Positions 11,593-18,597 of a DNA stretch of 20,856 nucleotides are shown one piece after another. This stretch comes from a virus. Within the stretch, counting starts at the first letter, position 1; every line of letters starts with the position of its first letter. The notes beneath the pieces were generated by a model that made no database searches, was not told the origin of the DNA, and saw nothing but the letters and a program-made list of their open reading frames with translations. Location of the stretch: IMG/VR virus record IMGVR_UViG_3300036715_000771, positions 1-20,856 of that record; one strand, written 5' to 3'. The position numbers and the translations under genes are program-made.

Positions 11593-11916
11593 ATGCAGAT
11601 CCCGAAAGAAAAGCCCTACCGGAACCCCGAATTGCTCAAAATGGCGAGCGAGGCCCCGTATTGTATGTATTGCAAAGAACCCAACCACGGACAGGTGGTG
11701 AGTTGCCACATGAACTCCCTCAAGCACGGGAAGGGAACGGGTGTCAAGGCACATGACATTCCTTGCTATCTGTGTAAAAAATGCCACGACATGGCGGACG
11801 GTCGCATGGCCCCCCACTTGAGCAAGTTAGAGCGTGACTTGATTCTCTACGAGGGCGTTTACAACACATTCCTTTGGCTTTTGAGGGAAATGCAGATCAA
11901 CGAGGAGGTATCGTGA
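11593..11916 (+). CDS. YbcO-like (DUF1364) HNH-type nuclease
   Basis: I choose ATG 11593 (after CAAGAGGCAG) because the upstream part of the frame crosses the large hairpin at 11539-11574 and has no homologous look. The 107-residue protein has Cys24 and Cys27 (PYCMYCKEP), then VVSCHMNSLKHGKGTGVKAH with His39, and CKKCHDMADG with Cys61, Cys64 and His65. This order and spacing match the DUF1364 family, whose member YbcO from E. coli prophage DLP12 is a beta-beta-alpha-metal DNA nuclease. Members often replace Holliday junction or recombination nucleases of lambdoid phages. The C-terminus is helical (LILYEGVYNTFLWLLREM); a decayed copy of this end lies at 12236-12322. Confidence 0.75.
   Translation: MQIPKEKPYRNPELLKMASEAPYCMYCKEPNHGQVVSCHMNSLKHGKGTGVKAHDIPCYLCKKCHDMADGRMAPHLSKLERDLILYEGVYNTFLWLLREMQINEEVS
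11804..11891 (+). repeat. Repeat A, copy 1 (inside the HNH gene)
   Basis: These 88 bases encode the C-terminal helix region of the HNH protein. About 84 percent of positions match 12236-12322, including a run of 29 identical bases from GTTTACAACA to GCTTTTGAG. Differences are mostly at third codon positions until a one-base gap in the second copy. Confidence 0.75.
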
Positions 11917-12191
11917 ACCCATTTTATGACCCCAAAAACCCCTACATCAGCGGAAAAGGGATCAAGACTTCTTACAGCAGTGGTCCTATCGCTGACGCGG
12001 GTATGGCGACTTTTGACTCCAATGGCAACCCCTGGTTTGACCCCGATCATCCCGAAGATTGTGACAAGTTGATTGACAACCTTTTCCATCTAATTGTTGG
12101 TTACTCGCTCATGGTCAACCACGCCGAGCAATACTTTGGCTATCTCCAATGGAGGAAGTGGGAGTGGGAACACGGCGATGAGCGAGTTTAA
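11913..12191 (+). CDS. Hypothetical protein, 92 aa
   Basis: GTG 11913 overlaps the stop of the HNH gene and has CGAGGAGG five bases upstream; the TTG at 11874 is not needed. The 92-residue product begins NPFYDPKNPYISGKGIKTSY, a Pro/Tyr-rich segment. It contains a second NPWFDPDHPED stretch similar in style and ends with a Trp- and aromatic-rich helix (YFGYLQWRKWEWEHGDERV). The two NP(F/W)(Y/F)DP segments may be an internal repeat. No family recognised. Its end overlaps the chimeric frame at 12178. Confidence 0.65.
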   Translation: MNPFYDPKNPYISGKGIKTSYSSGPIADAGMATFDSNGNPWFDPDHPEDCDKLIDNLFHLIVGYSLMVNHAEQYFGYLQWRKWEWEHGDERV

Positions 12192-12235
12192 CGGCCTCCG
12201 TCAGGCTACTGAGATTGAGCGGGACCGACTGGTTG
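12178..12235 (+). repeat. Repeat B, copy 1
   Basis: These 58 bases, coding SEFNGLRQATEIERDRLV after the start Met, match 12539-12596 at all but seven positions and in the same frame. Confidence 0.75.
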
Positions 12236-12315
12236 GCATGGCACCTAACTTGAGTAAACCGGAGCGTGAACTGATCCTCTACGGGGGGTTTACAACACAT
12301 TCCTTTGGCTTTTGA
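12178..12315 (+). pseudogene. Chimeric, frameshifted remnant joining two gene pieces
   Basis: ATG 12178 opens a 45-codon frame. Bases 12178-12235 copy the start of the gene at 12539 (about 88 percent identical). Bases 12236-12322 copy the end of the HNH nuclease gene (about 84 percent), the two abutting exactly. In the second part a missing base near 12284 shifts the frame, so translation leaves the nuclease frame and stops at 12313. Without the gap it would read on as VYNTFLWLLREI and stop at the TAG at 12322. It could still be translated as a short peptide, but it looks like a recombination product in decay. Confidence 0.65.
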
Positions 12316-12322
12316 GAGAAAT
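12236..12322 (+). repeat. Repeat A, copy 2
   Basis: Copy of 11804-11891 with about 13 substitutions and one missing base. It starts exactly where repeat B copy 1 ends and runs into a hairpin at 12311-12336. Confidence 0.75.
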
Positions 12323-12336
12323 AGACTTCTCTTAAA
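12311..12336 (+). terminator. Hairpin after the chimeric frame
   Basis: TTTGAGAGAA (12311-12320) pairs with TTCTCTTAAA (12327-12336), ten pairs with one G-U and a six-base loop. A T-rich but mixed stretch follows (GGTTGATCTTGTTT), so it is a weak terminator at best or an mRNA-stabilising hairpin. Confidence 0.4.
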
Positions 12337-12362
12337 GGTTGATCTTGTTTGGGGGTTAGACA

Positions 12363-12542
12363 ATGAATTTCAATCCTGAATACATTATAATCAGCGGTTT
12401 CCAGCGGGCGATGCAGCAGATGGCTGGCGACCTGATGCGGGGCCGGATCCAGGGGAACCAGTTTTTAGAGAGAACTAAGTATGAGTTTGACCGTGCCCAA
12501 GCCCAATTCGACTTCCTTAAATCCCTCCAGGAGGAACCGTGA
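12363..12542 (+). CDS. Hypothetical helical protein, 59 aa
   Basis: ATG 12363 follows GGGGGTTAGACA. The 59-residue product is largely helical and Gln/Arg-rich (QRAMQQMAGDLMRGRIQGNQ, then YEFDRAQAQFDFLKSLQEEP), likely forming a coiled coil or helical hairpin. It overlaps the GTG of the next gene by four bases, and its own last codons contain the AGGAGG site for that gene. No family recognised. Confidence 0.6.
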   Translation: MNFNPEYIIISGFQRAMQQMAGDLMRGRIQGNQFLERTKYEFDRAQAQFDFLKSLQEEP

Positions 12543-12596
12543 GTGAATTTAACGGCCTCTGTCGGGCTACTGAGATTGAGCGGGACCGCCTAGTTG
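12539..12596 (+). repeat. Repeat B, copy 2 (start of the 63-aa gene)
   Basis: First 58 bases of the gene at 12539, matching 12178-12235 with seven differences, including GTG for ATG at the start codon. Confidence 0.75.
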
Positions 12597-12730
12597 AAAA
12601 GTTGGCGTTGCTAGAGGCAACTCCCGGAACCACATTCATGGAAGCACGAATCCTGCGAAGGGAAATCGAACAGATGGAACATAGACTGATCTGGTTTGAT
12701 ATGGCACCATGGGGGGGATTGTTCAGGTAG
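12539..12730 (+). CDS. Coiled-coil hypothetical protein, 63 aa
   Basis: GTG 12539 has AGGAGG six bases upstream and overlaps the previous stop. The 63 residues are mostly a charged coiled-coil-like helix (ATEIERDRLVEKLALLEATP, RILRREIEQMEHRLIWFDM) with a short hydrophobic Gly/Phe end. It is the last + strand gene of the block and ends in TAG. Its first 58 bases are duplicated at 12178. No family recognised. Confidence 0.6.
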   Translation: MSEFNGLCRATEIERDRLVEKLALLEATPGTTFMEARILRREIEQMEHRLIWFDMAPWGGLFR

Positions 12731-12771
12731 CACTGAATCCCAAAGCGATGGTTTAGCCTGTCATGCAAATT

Positions 12772-13065
12772 CTAGCAGCGGGGCTTCTTCGCCTTCGTAA
12801 TCCTTAACCCGATGCTCTTTAGGTTGGGGTCTCTCACCCAGGGCTTCCCGGTCCATACATCAATGGGCTGTTCCATCGTTGAGAGGACGGGTTTACCTCC
12901 CATCATGAGGGCATCCCTCCACTTGACGACCTCCAAGAACTCATCCGCGAACTCTTGGTCCCGGATCTGTGCCATACATTTAGCCTTACCCGCATCTACC
13001 CGAAACAGGTTCCAGGTGAAACCGTCATCCTCGTTCCCATCTTCCTCGACAAACCATTCAGACAT
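12772..13065 (-). CDS. Hypothetical protein, 97 aa
   Basis: ATG at 13065 follows GGGGGTTTCC. The frame is open to 13077 but only a TTG lies there. The 97-residue product begins with an acidic stretch (SEWFVEEDGNEDDGFTWNLF). A compact domain with WKR-type aromatic and charged residues (FADEFLEVVKWRDALMMGGK) and a C-terminal segment TKAKKPRC follow. No family recognised. It has a private promoter (13087-13115) inside a perfect inverted repeat. It is the last gene of the leftward block and ends 41 bases from the converging + strand gene. Confidence 0.7.
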   Translation of the reverse strand: MSEWFVEEDGNEDDGFTWNLFRVDAGKAKCMAQIRDQEFADEFLEVVKWRDALMMGGKPVLSTMEQPIDVWTGKPWVRDPNLKSIGLRITKAKKPRC

Positions 13066-13068
13066 GGA

Positions 13069-13108
13069 AACCCCCAAGACTTACCCATTATAGAGGGTCT
13101 TGGGGGTT
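13069..13108. repeat. Perfect 12-bp inverted repeat around a promoter
   Basis: AACCCCCAAGAC (13069-13080) and GTCTTGGGGGTT (13097-13108) are exact inverted copies separated by 16 bases that contain the -10 hexamer of the leftward promoter. In DNA it looks like an operator. In a longer leftward transcript it would form a hairpin hiding the GGGGG binding site of the gene at 13065. Confidence 0.75.
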
Positions 13109-13115
13109 GGTTCAA
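13087..13115 (-). promoter_or_regulatory. Leftward sigma70-like promoter for the 97-aa gene
   Basis: On the - strand, TTGAAC (13115-13110) and a perfect TATAAT (13092-13087) are 17 bases apart. Transcription would begin near 13080, giving a leader of about 15 bases that begins within the left arm of the inverted repeat. Confidence 0.65.
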
Positions 13116-13125
13116 TCACACAAAA

Positions 13126-14265
13126 CTACTCGAAATCTATCCACTTCTTGCCACGGACGGGTGCATCCTCAAGCACCACTGGCATGGCGAAGGTAATCCC
13201 GTGTCTAGGATGGGTCATGAAAAGGGCCTGTTTCGGCTGCTCGAATGAGAAGCTCCTAGAGTTAGCGTATTCACAGTAGCCCTTGAGCGACCCATTAGCT
13301 ATTAGCTTCCCGATGTGGCAATACTGGTGCCAGTGACCGACAAGCATTGTATCGTAAGACAAGTTTATCTGTTGATTGCGTGAGCGTTTGCGTAGATCGC
13401 CTCTAATCACGGGTCCTAAGAAGCCTACTTGCCCATCCCCCCCGGAAAACTCATCCCCATGCGTGAGTAGATACCTGTGTCCAAAGATGGAGTAGGAAAC
13501 ATCGGGACCGCTTGATACCTGGAAGGTGATGCGCTTATCGCCCTTGAACTCGCGCTCCAGCAGGCAGTAGAGCAGCCAGTCATAAGAGGTATGAACCCGC
13601 CCCTTAGCCCGGATTTTGATGGTGCTTCGACCATGATTGCCTGTTACACACGGGATATGAACACGCCCAAACGCATCTGCCAGAACCTTGATTGAGGCGC
13701 AAAGAACCTCCAGGAGGTCCAGCACGGTTGGGATGGTAGCGAGTTCGTTGGACTCCCTTAGTTCGTCGTGAATGTCCCCCGATACCATATCCCCACCGAG
13801 GGGGAACACGATTCCGGGATAGGTGGGGTTGACCATGTGGTTTTTGAGAAGGTCAATAGACCGCTCAACCAACTTCTTAGCCCTGGCATGGGCAATACGA
13901 ATGTTGAACTTGTTGACACCGTTAATCTGTTCTGGGTCCACGACCTCTCCCCAGTGCCAGTCGCTTGCGAATAGAGTCGGAACACCGGGACTGTGGATGG
14001 CCTTTGGAGGGTTGATGACCCATTCAGGGATTTCGGGCTTTGCATTGGATAGTCCAAAGATAACCTCCCGAACGGTTTTGCAGTCGAGTGCCTTGGCGTT
14101 GTGCAGGTCACGGATCTCTAACTGGGACTCAGCCAGCCTATCAAACAGGCCCGTGACGAGCCTAGAAGCCTCCTCATTGCCCTTCACTAACCGATCCGCA
14201 CTCCTACGCGCACTATCGCGCCTCGCGTTATCTAGTAACCAAAGCGGGTCTTTAGGCTCTGCCAT
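13126..14265 (-). CDS. Calcineurin-like metallophosphoesterase
   Basis: ATG at 14265 (MAEPKD) has GGTGGAGC upstream; a TTG at 14283 is less likely. The 379-residue protein has a helical N-terminal part (about 1-85). The five metallophosphoesterase motifs follow in order: DWHWG (Asp102, His104), GGD at 157-159, GNHGR at 209-213, THGDE (His269) and GHWH at 310-313. These hold a two-metal site cutting phosphate esters. Phage proteins of this length and plan are often near structural or nucleotide-metabolism genes; substrates may be DNA, RNA ends or nucleotides, and the sequence does not decide. The gene overlaps the upstream gene's end by 14 bases. Confidence 0.9.
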   Translation of the reverse strand: MAEPKDPLWLLDNARRDSARRSADRLVKGNEEASRLVTGLFDRLAESQLEIRDLHNAKALDCKTVREVIFGLSNAKPEIPEWVINPPKAIHSPGVPTLFASDWHWGEVVDPEQINGVNKFNIRIAHARAKKLVERSIDLLKNHMVNPTYPGIVFPLGGDMVSGDIHDELRESNELATIPTVLDLLEVLCASIKVLADAFGRVHIPCVTGNHGRSTIKIRAKGRVHTSYDWLLYCLLEREFKGDKRITFQVSSGPDVSYSIFGHRYLLTHGDEFSGGDGQVGFLGPVIRGDLRKRSRNQQINLSYDTMLVGHWHQYCHIGKLIANGSLKGYCEYANSRSFSFEQPKQALFMTHPRHGITFAMPVVLEDAPVRGKKWIDFE

Positions 14266-14605
14266 TTTTGCTCCACCAAACAAGCTCGGTTAGGGAATAG
14301 AATACCGGGATGCCGAGACTCTCGGCCAGTTTTACTTCTCTGTCGGCCCCAACCGAGTCGCCAGAGAACCGATAAACGGCATCGCAGACCTTGAGCCATT
14401 CGTTGTCTTGGTCAACCCAGAACTCGTAGGGATGGGGGCATTGAAGATTCCAGAAATGGCTAAGGTGTGGGATGAATGGGGTCATCTCGTGGTAGGATAT
14501 AATGTCTCCCACTTCAATAGCGTGTCCAGTATTCTCGGCCCAAACCCCCTTTGAATAAGGACCAGCCACATACACCCGCTTCTTCCGCGTTGGTTCTTCA
14601 GCCAT
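14252..14605 (-). CDS. Nucleoside 2-deoxyribosyltransferase-like protein (DUF4406 type)
   Basis: ATG at 14605 has a perfect AGGAGG six bases upstream, better than the extended start at 14635. The 117-residue product opens with VYVAGPYSKG. It continues with a middle segment TPFIPHLSHFW and ends with FSGDSVGADREVKLAESLGIPV. The AGPY motif, the late S-x-G-x-x-x-E-x-x-x-A pattern (Glu90) and the length match the deoxyribosyltransferase-like/DUF4406 family common in phages. These have the fold of enzymes that swap or hydrolyse the base of nucleosides; the true substrate is unknown. Confidence 0.75.
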   Translation of the reverse strand: MAEEPTRKKRVYVAGPYSKGVWAENTGHAIEVGDIISYHEMTPFIPHLSHFWNLQCPHPYEFWVDQDNEWLKVCDAVYRFSGDSVGADREVKLAESLGIPVFYSLTELVWWSKNGRA

Positions 14606-14619
14606 TTGGCCTCCTATCT

Positions 14620-14632
14620 CGTAAAGTTTACG
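14620..14632. promoter_or_regulatory. 13-bp palindrome in the leader at 14605
   Basis: CGTAAA, one base, TTTACG: a perfect palindrome just upstream of the AGGAGG site of the gene at 14605. It may be an operator or a small hairpin controlling ribosome access. Confidence 0.4.
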
Positions 14633-14645
14633 CACAATCGCGCAT

Positions 14646-14668
14646 AAAACAAGAGCCCCGAAGGGCTC
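14646..14668 (-). terminator. UUCG-loop intrinsic terminator, leftward
   Basis: Read leftward, GAGCCC-TTCG-GGGCTC (14668-14653) is followed by TTGTTTT (14652-14646). The UUCG loop, six GC-rich pairs and U-rich tail make a standard terminator. It caps the virion and lysis transcript before the deoxyribosyltransferase-like gene. The 128 bases to its right (14669-14796) hold no gene, only a run of eight C and a weak TAAACCT/AGGTTTA inverted repeat. Confidence 0.85.
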
Positions 14669-14796
14669 AAGTTCTAGTGGGTTGTGGCCTTGACCACTCC
14701 GGTACCCTAGCTGTAAACCTTTGATTCCCCTCCCCCCCCGTTCCCGAGGTTAATGGAAAGTTGGTTAGGTTTAGAGTTGGCGTCATCCCACTTGAA

Positions 14797-15549
14797 TCAT
14801 TTGGTGATTAGTTTGTGGGTGTAATACCCAGCAGCCAAACCACCGATACCATACAGTATCTTCCGTTTCTGCTCTGCGGCAAGGGCCTTCCTGACTTTGA
14901 CCGCGACTTCCTTCTGGAGGTCTGCCTCATGCTTGAAAGAGTCCGCCGCCTTTAGCGCGGAATCCGCCTCCTTAGCACGAGCATCCGCTAGTGTTTCGGC
15001 CAGAGTCTTGGCCTTCTGTAGCCCAGCCACTAGGTTGGCGTAGCCCTCAATCTTCTGCTCAAGTGCCGGGACGCGAAGGTTCTCCTTGCCCCAACCCCAG
15101 ATCATCTTGCCATCACCGATTGTGATACCAACTAGGCTCGGGGTAATGGTAGTGCTGGGCTTGACTACCAGTTCCAACCCCATCCCCTGAAGGTCCGAAA
15201 CCAACTGCTTGGAGGATTCCGGTGCTGGTCCAGGCTTGGGTGGGACATTGATTTTATCTACCGCCGCCTGGAGCTTGTCAATCTTGGCGTTGGCCTTCTT
15301 GAGGTCGAGCGTCACCTTGTCTGCGTATTCCTTCAGTTTGAAGGACTCTTTCCAGGCTTCCGTTCCTAACACCCGCAGACGCTCAGCCTCCTGCTTTGTT
15401 TTCGTTGCATTATTCAACTGATAACGAGAGACGAGAGCCAGCGCACCGTTCATAACTACTCCGAGTGAGACAACAAGGATGGTCCATTTTGCGGTCTTGG
15501 TCAAGGCTTGATAATACTCCTTGAGTACCGTATTCAAATCTTTGAGCAT
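14797..15549 (-). CDS. Coiled-coil membrane protein in the lysis cluster, spanin-like
   Basis: ATG at 15549 (MLKDLN) has TTGGGAG nine bases upstream; the TTG at 15564 is not favoured. The 250-residue product has a membrane helix at about 23-44 (WTILVVSLGVVMNGALALVS). A long Lys/Ala/Glu-rich coiled coil interrupted by a short Pro-rich and globular region (about 105-165) follows, then a second coiled coil. A C-terminal hydrophobic segment (ILYGIGGLAAGYYTHKLI) ends it. An N-anchor followed by a coiled coil just after holin and endolysin genes recalls an i-spanin, but it is longer than usual and has a second span. Other membrane-scaffold roles are possible. Confidence 0.55.
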   Translation of the reverse strand: MLKDLNTVLKEYYQALTKTAKWTILVVSLGVVMNGALALVSRYQLNNATKTKQEAERLRVLGTEAWKESFKLKEYADKVTLDLKKANAKIDKLQAAVDKINVPPKPGPAPESSKQLVSDLQGMGLELVVKPSTTITPSLVGITIGDGKMIWGWGKENLRVPALEQKIEGYANLVAGLQKAKTLAETLADARAKEADSALKAADSFKHEADLQKEVAVKVRKALAAEQKRKILYGIGGLAAGYYTHKLITK

Positions 15550-15567
15550 CGTATTTACTCCCAAGTT

Positions 15568-15816
15568 TTACTTCGGTTCAGGGGGTTCTTCTTTCTTCCC
15601 GCTCCACTTATCCACTGCCGCCCACGCGGTCCCGCCTAGCCCTACCAGGGCGCACAGGCCATAGTAAGCGTTGACCCAGTTAGGATCAATGGTCGTAGTC
15701 CAGAGTTTCTTAACGGAGAACACGACCACAAACACAAACGCAAGGAGCTTCACATCCTTCGATGTGTCCTGGCTGTCGAACCAGCCCTTGAGCGGTGCCA
15801 ATACCTTTGGGACCAT
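15568..15816 (-). CDS. Holin-like two-TM protein, 82 aa
   Basis: ATG at 15816 has GGAGG seven bases upstream. The 82-residue protein has an N-terminal amphipathic segment and two hydrophobic helices, about 23-39 (VKLLAFVFVVVFSVKKL) and 50-67 (AYYGLCALVGLGGTAWAA). It ends in a charged, disordered tail (GKKEEPPEPK). Size, two spans and the charged tail match class II type holins, and it directly follows the endolysin gene. A holin would permeabilise the inner membrane at lysis. The assignment rests on topology and position. Confidence 0.65.
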   Translation of the reverse strand: MVPKVLAPLKGWFDSQDTSKDVKLLAFVFVVVFSVKKLWTTTIDPNWVNAYYGLCALVGLGGTAWAAVDKWSGKKEEPPEPK

Positions 15817-15829
15817 GCCTTACCTCCGG

Positions 15830-16276
15830 TCATCCCCTATAAGCTCGGTAGTCCATCTTGCCTGTGATGGGATTAGGTTCCGAGACTAGCGCCTGCCTGC
15901 GCGGAGTCGCGCCATCCTTCACCGTCCCGATATGAATCCAGTCAGAGTGGCGGTGTTCAAAAATGATCTGGTCAATGGGGAGGGTGTCGAGCAGGGTTAG
16001 CGCCAGTTTGAACTTGTTGAATACATTGCCAGCCGGAACGCAATCTGCGGCGAGCGCCAGACGGTGGTAAGAGGTCTCTTCGCCCCCAACCGCCTTGTTC
16101 ACTGCGGGGCTCCGGTACCAGCTATCTACTCGCATTGGACCGAGCAGAACCCTCAGCGGCTCAAGAACCGTATCGGCTAGGCGCTGGGCGTTGGGTTTCA
16201 GAACTTCCGGGATCTCATTCTCAAGACCCGTATCTGTCGCAACTACCTCATCCCAGGAGAAATGCTCGCTTACCAT
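15830..16276 (-). CDS. Peptidase M15-type endolysin
   Basis: ATG at 16276 follows AAGGGATCC. The 148-residue protein is a single catalytic domain: SWYRSPAVNKAVGG (51-65), then SYHRLALAADC with zinc ligands His71 and Asp78, and DWIHIG with the third ligand His115. This H-x6-D and W-x-H set is the signature of M15 D-Ala-D-Ala carboxypeptidase-like peptidases (PF08291-like) that cut peptide crosslinks in peptidoglycan. No cell-wall-binding domain or signal peptide is present, so it would need a holin to reach the wall. All metal ligands are intact. Confidence 0.9.
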   Translation of the reverse strand: MVSEHFSWDEVVATDTGLENEIPEVLKPNAQRLADTVLEPLRVLLGPMRVDSWYRSPAVNKAVGGEETSYHRLALAADCVPAGNVFNKFKLALTLLDTLPIDQIIFEHRHSDWIHIGTVKDGATPRRQALVSEPNPITGKMDYRAYRG

Positions 16277-16318
16277 GACTGGATCCCTTCACGAAATAAA
16301 ATGTATGTATGTTTTGGT

Positions 16319-16672
16319 TTACTTGATGAGATGCGAGGCCAGAGCCCCGATGATAGCGGCAAACCCAAGCGCGATCAACTGGTAGAACCACCGGATCTTG
16401 CCATCGGCATGAGCGTTATGCTCGTTCCAAAGGTCATCAATTTCCTTCTGCTTCGTCTCCCCGTCTCGCTCTAACCGCTCAAGGCGCTGGTTGATAGCCC
16501 TAATTTCTCCAGATATTTGGCCTATCACACGCGCCTCCTCGACCCTGCTATTTACCAGTGTATCAAGTTTCACGGATACCTGGGTCATGTTCTCCTGGAG
16601 GCGGCTGAACCCTTCACGGACGGTATTCCCGAACCCGTCGAACTCGCGTTTACCGATGTATTCTTCAGTCAT
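16319..16672 (-). CDS. Coiled-coil protein with C-terminal TM anchor, lysis-associated
   Basis: ATG at 16672 follows TAGGATGATTT. The 117-residue protein is a long coiled coil (about 15-85, including QISGEIRAINQRLERLERDG). One C-terminal membrane helix (about 96-115, WFYQLIALGFAAIIGALASH) follows. This is the plan of XhlA-like hemolysin or holin-helper proteins and of some phage anchors, and it sits between the tail-fibre and endolysin genes. It probably takes part in lysis, but only topology supports that. The 42 bases after it hold no feature other than the next gene's binding site. Confidence 0.6.
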   Translation of the reverse strand: MTEEYIGKREFDGFGNTVREGFSRLQENMTQVSVKLDTLVNSRVEEARVIGQISGEIRAINQRLERLERDGETKQKEIDDLWNEHNAHADGKIRWFYQLIALGFAAIIGALASHLIK

Positions 16673-16680
16673 AAATCATC

Positions 16681-18597
16681 CTACACGCAGATTCCGTTGG
16701 CGATAAGGGCCGCACGGAGTTGGTTAATAAGGGCTATCGCGGTGGCAAGATCGGTGCAGGCTGCATTGACTGATGCGCTGGTTTGTGGTGTTTTGCCGTT
16801 GGTTCCGAGCGCACCCATGCTGACGGAGGATGCGAATGTCACCGTAAGATCAGCGTTCCAAGTCTGTGTGAGTCCACCGGGTCCGTAGAATGCCAACTTC
16901 CCAGTGGACGGCGCATAAACCGTCCACTTGGTTATACCCGATTCCTGGAAGTACATCAGGTCGCCCGTGACTCCCTTGGTGATGGTCACGGTATCGGTTG
17001 CCTTAAGTGTGGTCACATTCACGGGCCCATGGTTCCCGGTCCACCCGCCCGCCGGAGCCGCCTGCGCTGATGCGCCCGTGATAGAGCCCCACAGCGCCGT
17101 GTTCTGCGGCGTGTTGTCGTACGAAAGCACACCAGATCCATTGTTCTTCAGGAATCCAGTGGCATTGGCTAAGGAACCGAATGTGGTTAGGAGTGTATAG
17201 GCCGCCTGCTTACCATTGAAGGTATTCCAATCGGTGCTGGCTAGATAACCACTCACAGAGGTCGTTGCAGCAGGAATAGTGAGGGGGGTTACAGAAGTTC
17301 CATTGCCAGTCAGGGGAGCGGTAACGGATACGGCGGATAGGTAAGAACCGGCAGGCGTAGAACCGGGATTTACCTTACTACCCGTAAGTTTATCTACCTC
17401 CTGGATGGTCCAGTTCGCCGCTGTGTATTGGATAATCACCTTATCTATTACCACGAATTCAGTGAAAAGGGCTGATAGCTGACCTAGATTCAGATCCCTG
17501 AACTGGACAGACTGCTCTGATGCCAAGCTCCCATTAGTTTGCCCCTGCATCCAAAGGTACCTATAAGCCTGAGAACCAGCATCTGCTTGTGCCGGTACCG
17601 CAACAAGCCAAATACTCATGTAACTGTTATTGCTCATTAATGTTTGGACCCAGTTACCACCCGTGAACTGGTTGTAATAGGGCTGGCTCCCGGATACCGC
17701 GACAATCTCGGCAGCAGCCGTAGTGAATGTGGATGTCCCAGTAGAGGTTAGGTAAAGCTGCGTGTAGGGGCCAGAAGCGGGTAGTGCTGGGACAACGGTC
17801 GTAATGTCTTCATCATGGACCGTGGGCGACGATACAGCGGGCCTGCGGTCGGCAACGGTAGTTGAGGACAGGACATAGGAGCTTAGGTCGCCCCCACCCG
17901 TGGAATAAGTGCCGATGGTCTGGTGGAACTCCTGATGGGACTGCCAAGGCATCAACCCGTGGCACTCTCTGAGTGCAAACTTATCCGTTGCCCCATAATT
18001 CACATAGGCAATCAGCAGCATATCAAAGGTCCATGGAGTCTGTTGCCAGACGAACGAAGTCCCGTTATAGAACAGGAACCACGGACCCACTGTTGCGGGA
18101 TGGGCAGAGGATACCCAGCCATTGGTCAGAACCGGGACAAGCTCTCCCTGCCAATAGGCGGAGAAAGTGCCAGTGAGCGTTACGGTTCTGTTGGTGGAAT
18201 CGTAAGTCTCAGTCACAGCGGAAGGGTCGCTGAACCCCGTGGGATCTTTGGTAATGGCGTCTATGTTGTCGTTTTTTGACAGAATCGCATACCTACCGGC
18301 CCCGTTGCTCTCCAGCGTGATGGACGAATAGGGGGTATTAAGGGTTTTATTGGTTGCCCCGTCAATAGTCCCGACAATGGTAATGGTATTCGTCGGGCTA
18401 CAAGATCCGCTTTCATCCACAACTATTACGATCTGACCAGATGTAGTCGCGGGTGGGAGAGTGACGGTTCTTGGGGAGGTAAGGGCCGTATAAGCGATCA
18501 GGAGGCCGTTGGTAAGGGTAGTGGTATAGTTCGCGTCGCTGACCGTCACCTTCGTTAAAAACAAGGGAGAATCGTTGGTTACATAGCTAGTGGTCAT
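16681..18597 (-). CDS. Tail fibre / receptor-binding-like protein, 638 aa
   Basis: ATG at 18597 overlaps the upstream TGA (ATGA), with GAGGCCC as a weak site. The 638-residue protein is rich in Thr, Ser, Gly, Asn and Ala with few charged residues and long beta-prone stretches. The first 110 residues (TLPPATTSGQIVIVVDESGS) have the look of a domain repeated in phage fibre proteins. Residues about 455-500 contain STDWNTFNGKQAAYTLL, a phrase I recall from phage fibre proteins. The C-terminus ends in a short helix (ATAIALINQLRAALIANGI), a common fibre ending that may trimerise. It would sit at the virion tail tip and contact the host. Confidence 0.7.
   Translation of the reverse strand: MTTSYVTNDSPLFLTKVTVSDANYTTTLTNGLLIAYTALTSPRTVTLPPATTSGQIVIVVDESGSCSPTNTITIVGTIDGATNKTLNTPYSSITLESNGAGRYAILSKNDNIDAITKDPTGFSDPSAVTETYDSTNRTVTLTGTFSAYWQGELVPVLTNGWVSSAHPATVGPWFLFYNGTSFVWQQTPWTFDMLLIAYVNYGATDKFALRECHGLMPWQSHQEFHQTIGTYSTGGGDLSSYVLSSTTVADRRPAVSSPTVHDEDITTVVPALPASGPYTQLYLTSTGTSTFTTAAAEIVAVSGSQPYYNQFTGGNWVQTLMSNNSYMSIWLVAVPAQADAGSQAYRYLWMQGQTNGSLASEQSVQFRDLNLGQLSALFTEFVVIDKVIIQYTAANWTIQEVDKLTGSKVNPGSTPAGSYLSAVSVTAPLTGNGTSVTPLTIPAATTSVSGYLASTDWNTFNGKQAAYTLLTTFGSLANATGFLKNNGSGVLSYDNTPQNTALWGSITGASAQAAPAGGWTGNHGPVNVTTLKATDTVTITKGVTGDLMYFQESGITKWTVYAPSTGKLAFYGPGGLTQTWNADLTVTFASSVSMGALGTNGKTPQTSASVNAACTDLATAIALINQLRAALIANGICV

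Noticed and set aside
14729-14738. Run of eight C as a slippery or regulatory site
   Set aside because: It lies in a gap with no gene; a homopolymer of this length may be chance or a sequencing artefact.
16517-16888. + strand frames opposite the late genes
   Set aside because: All + strand frames between 12812 and 20676 are antisense to longer late genes with motifs or topology, and show mirror-type composition.
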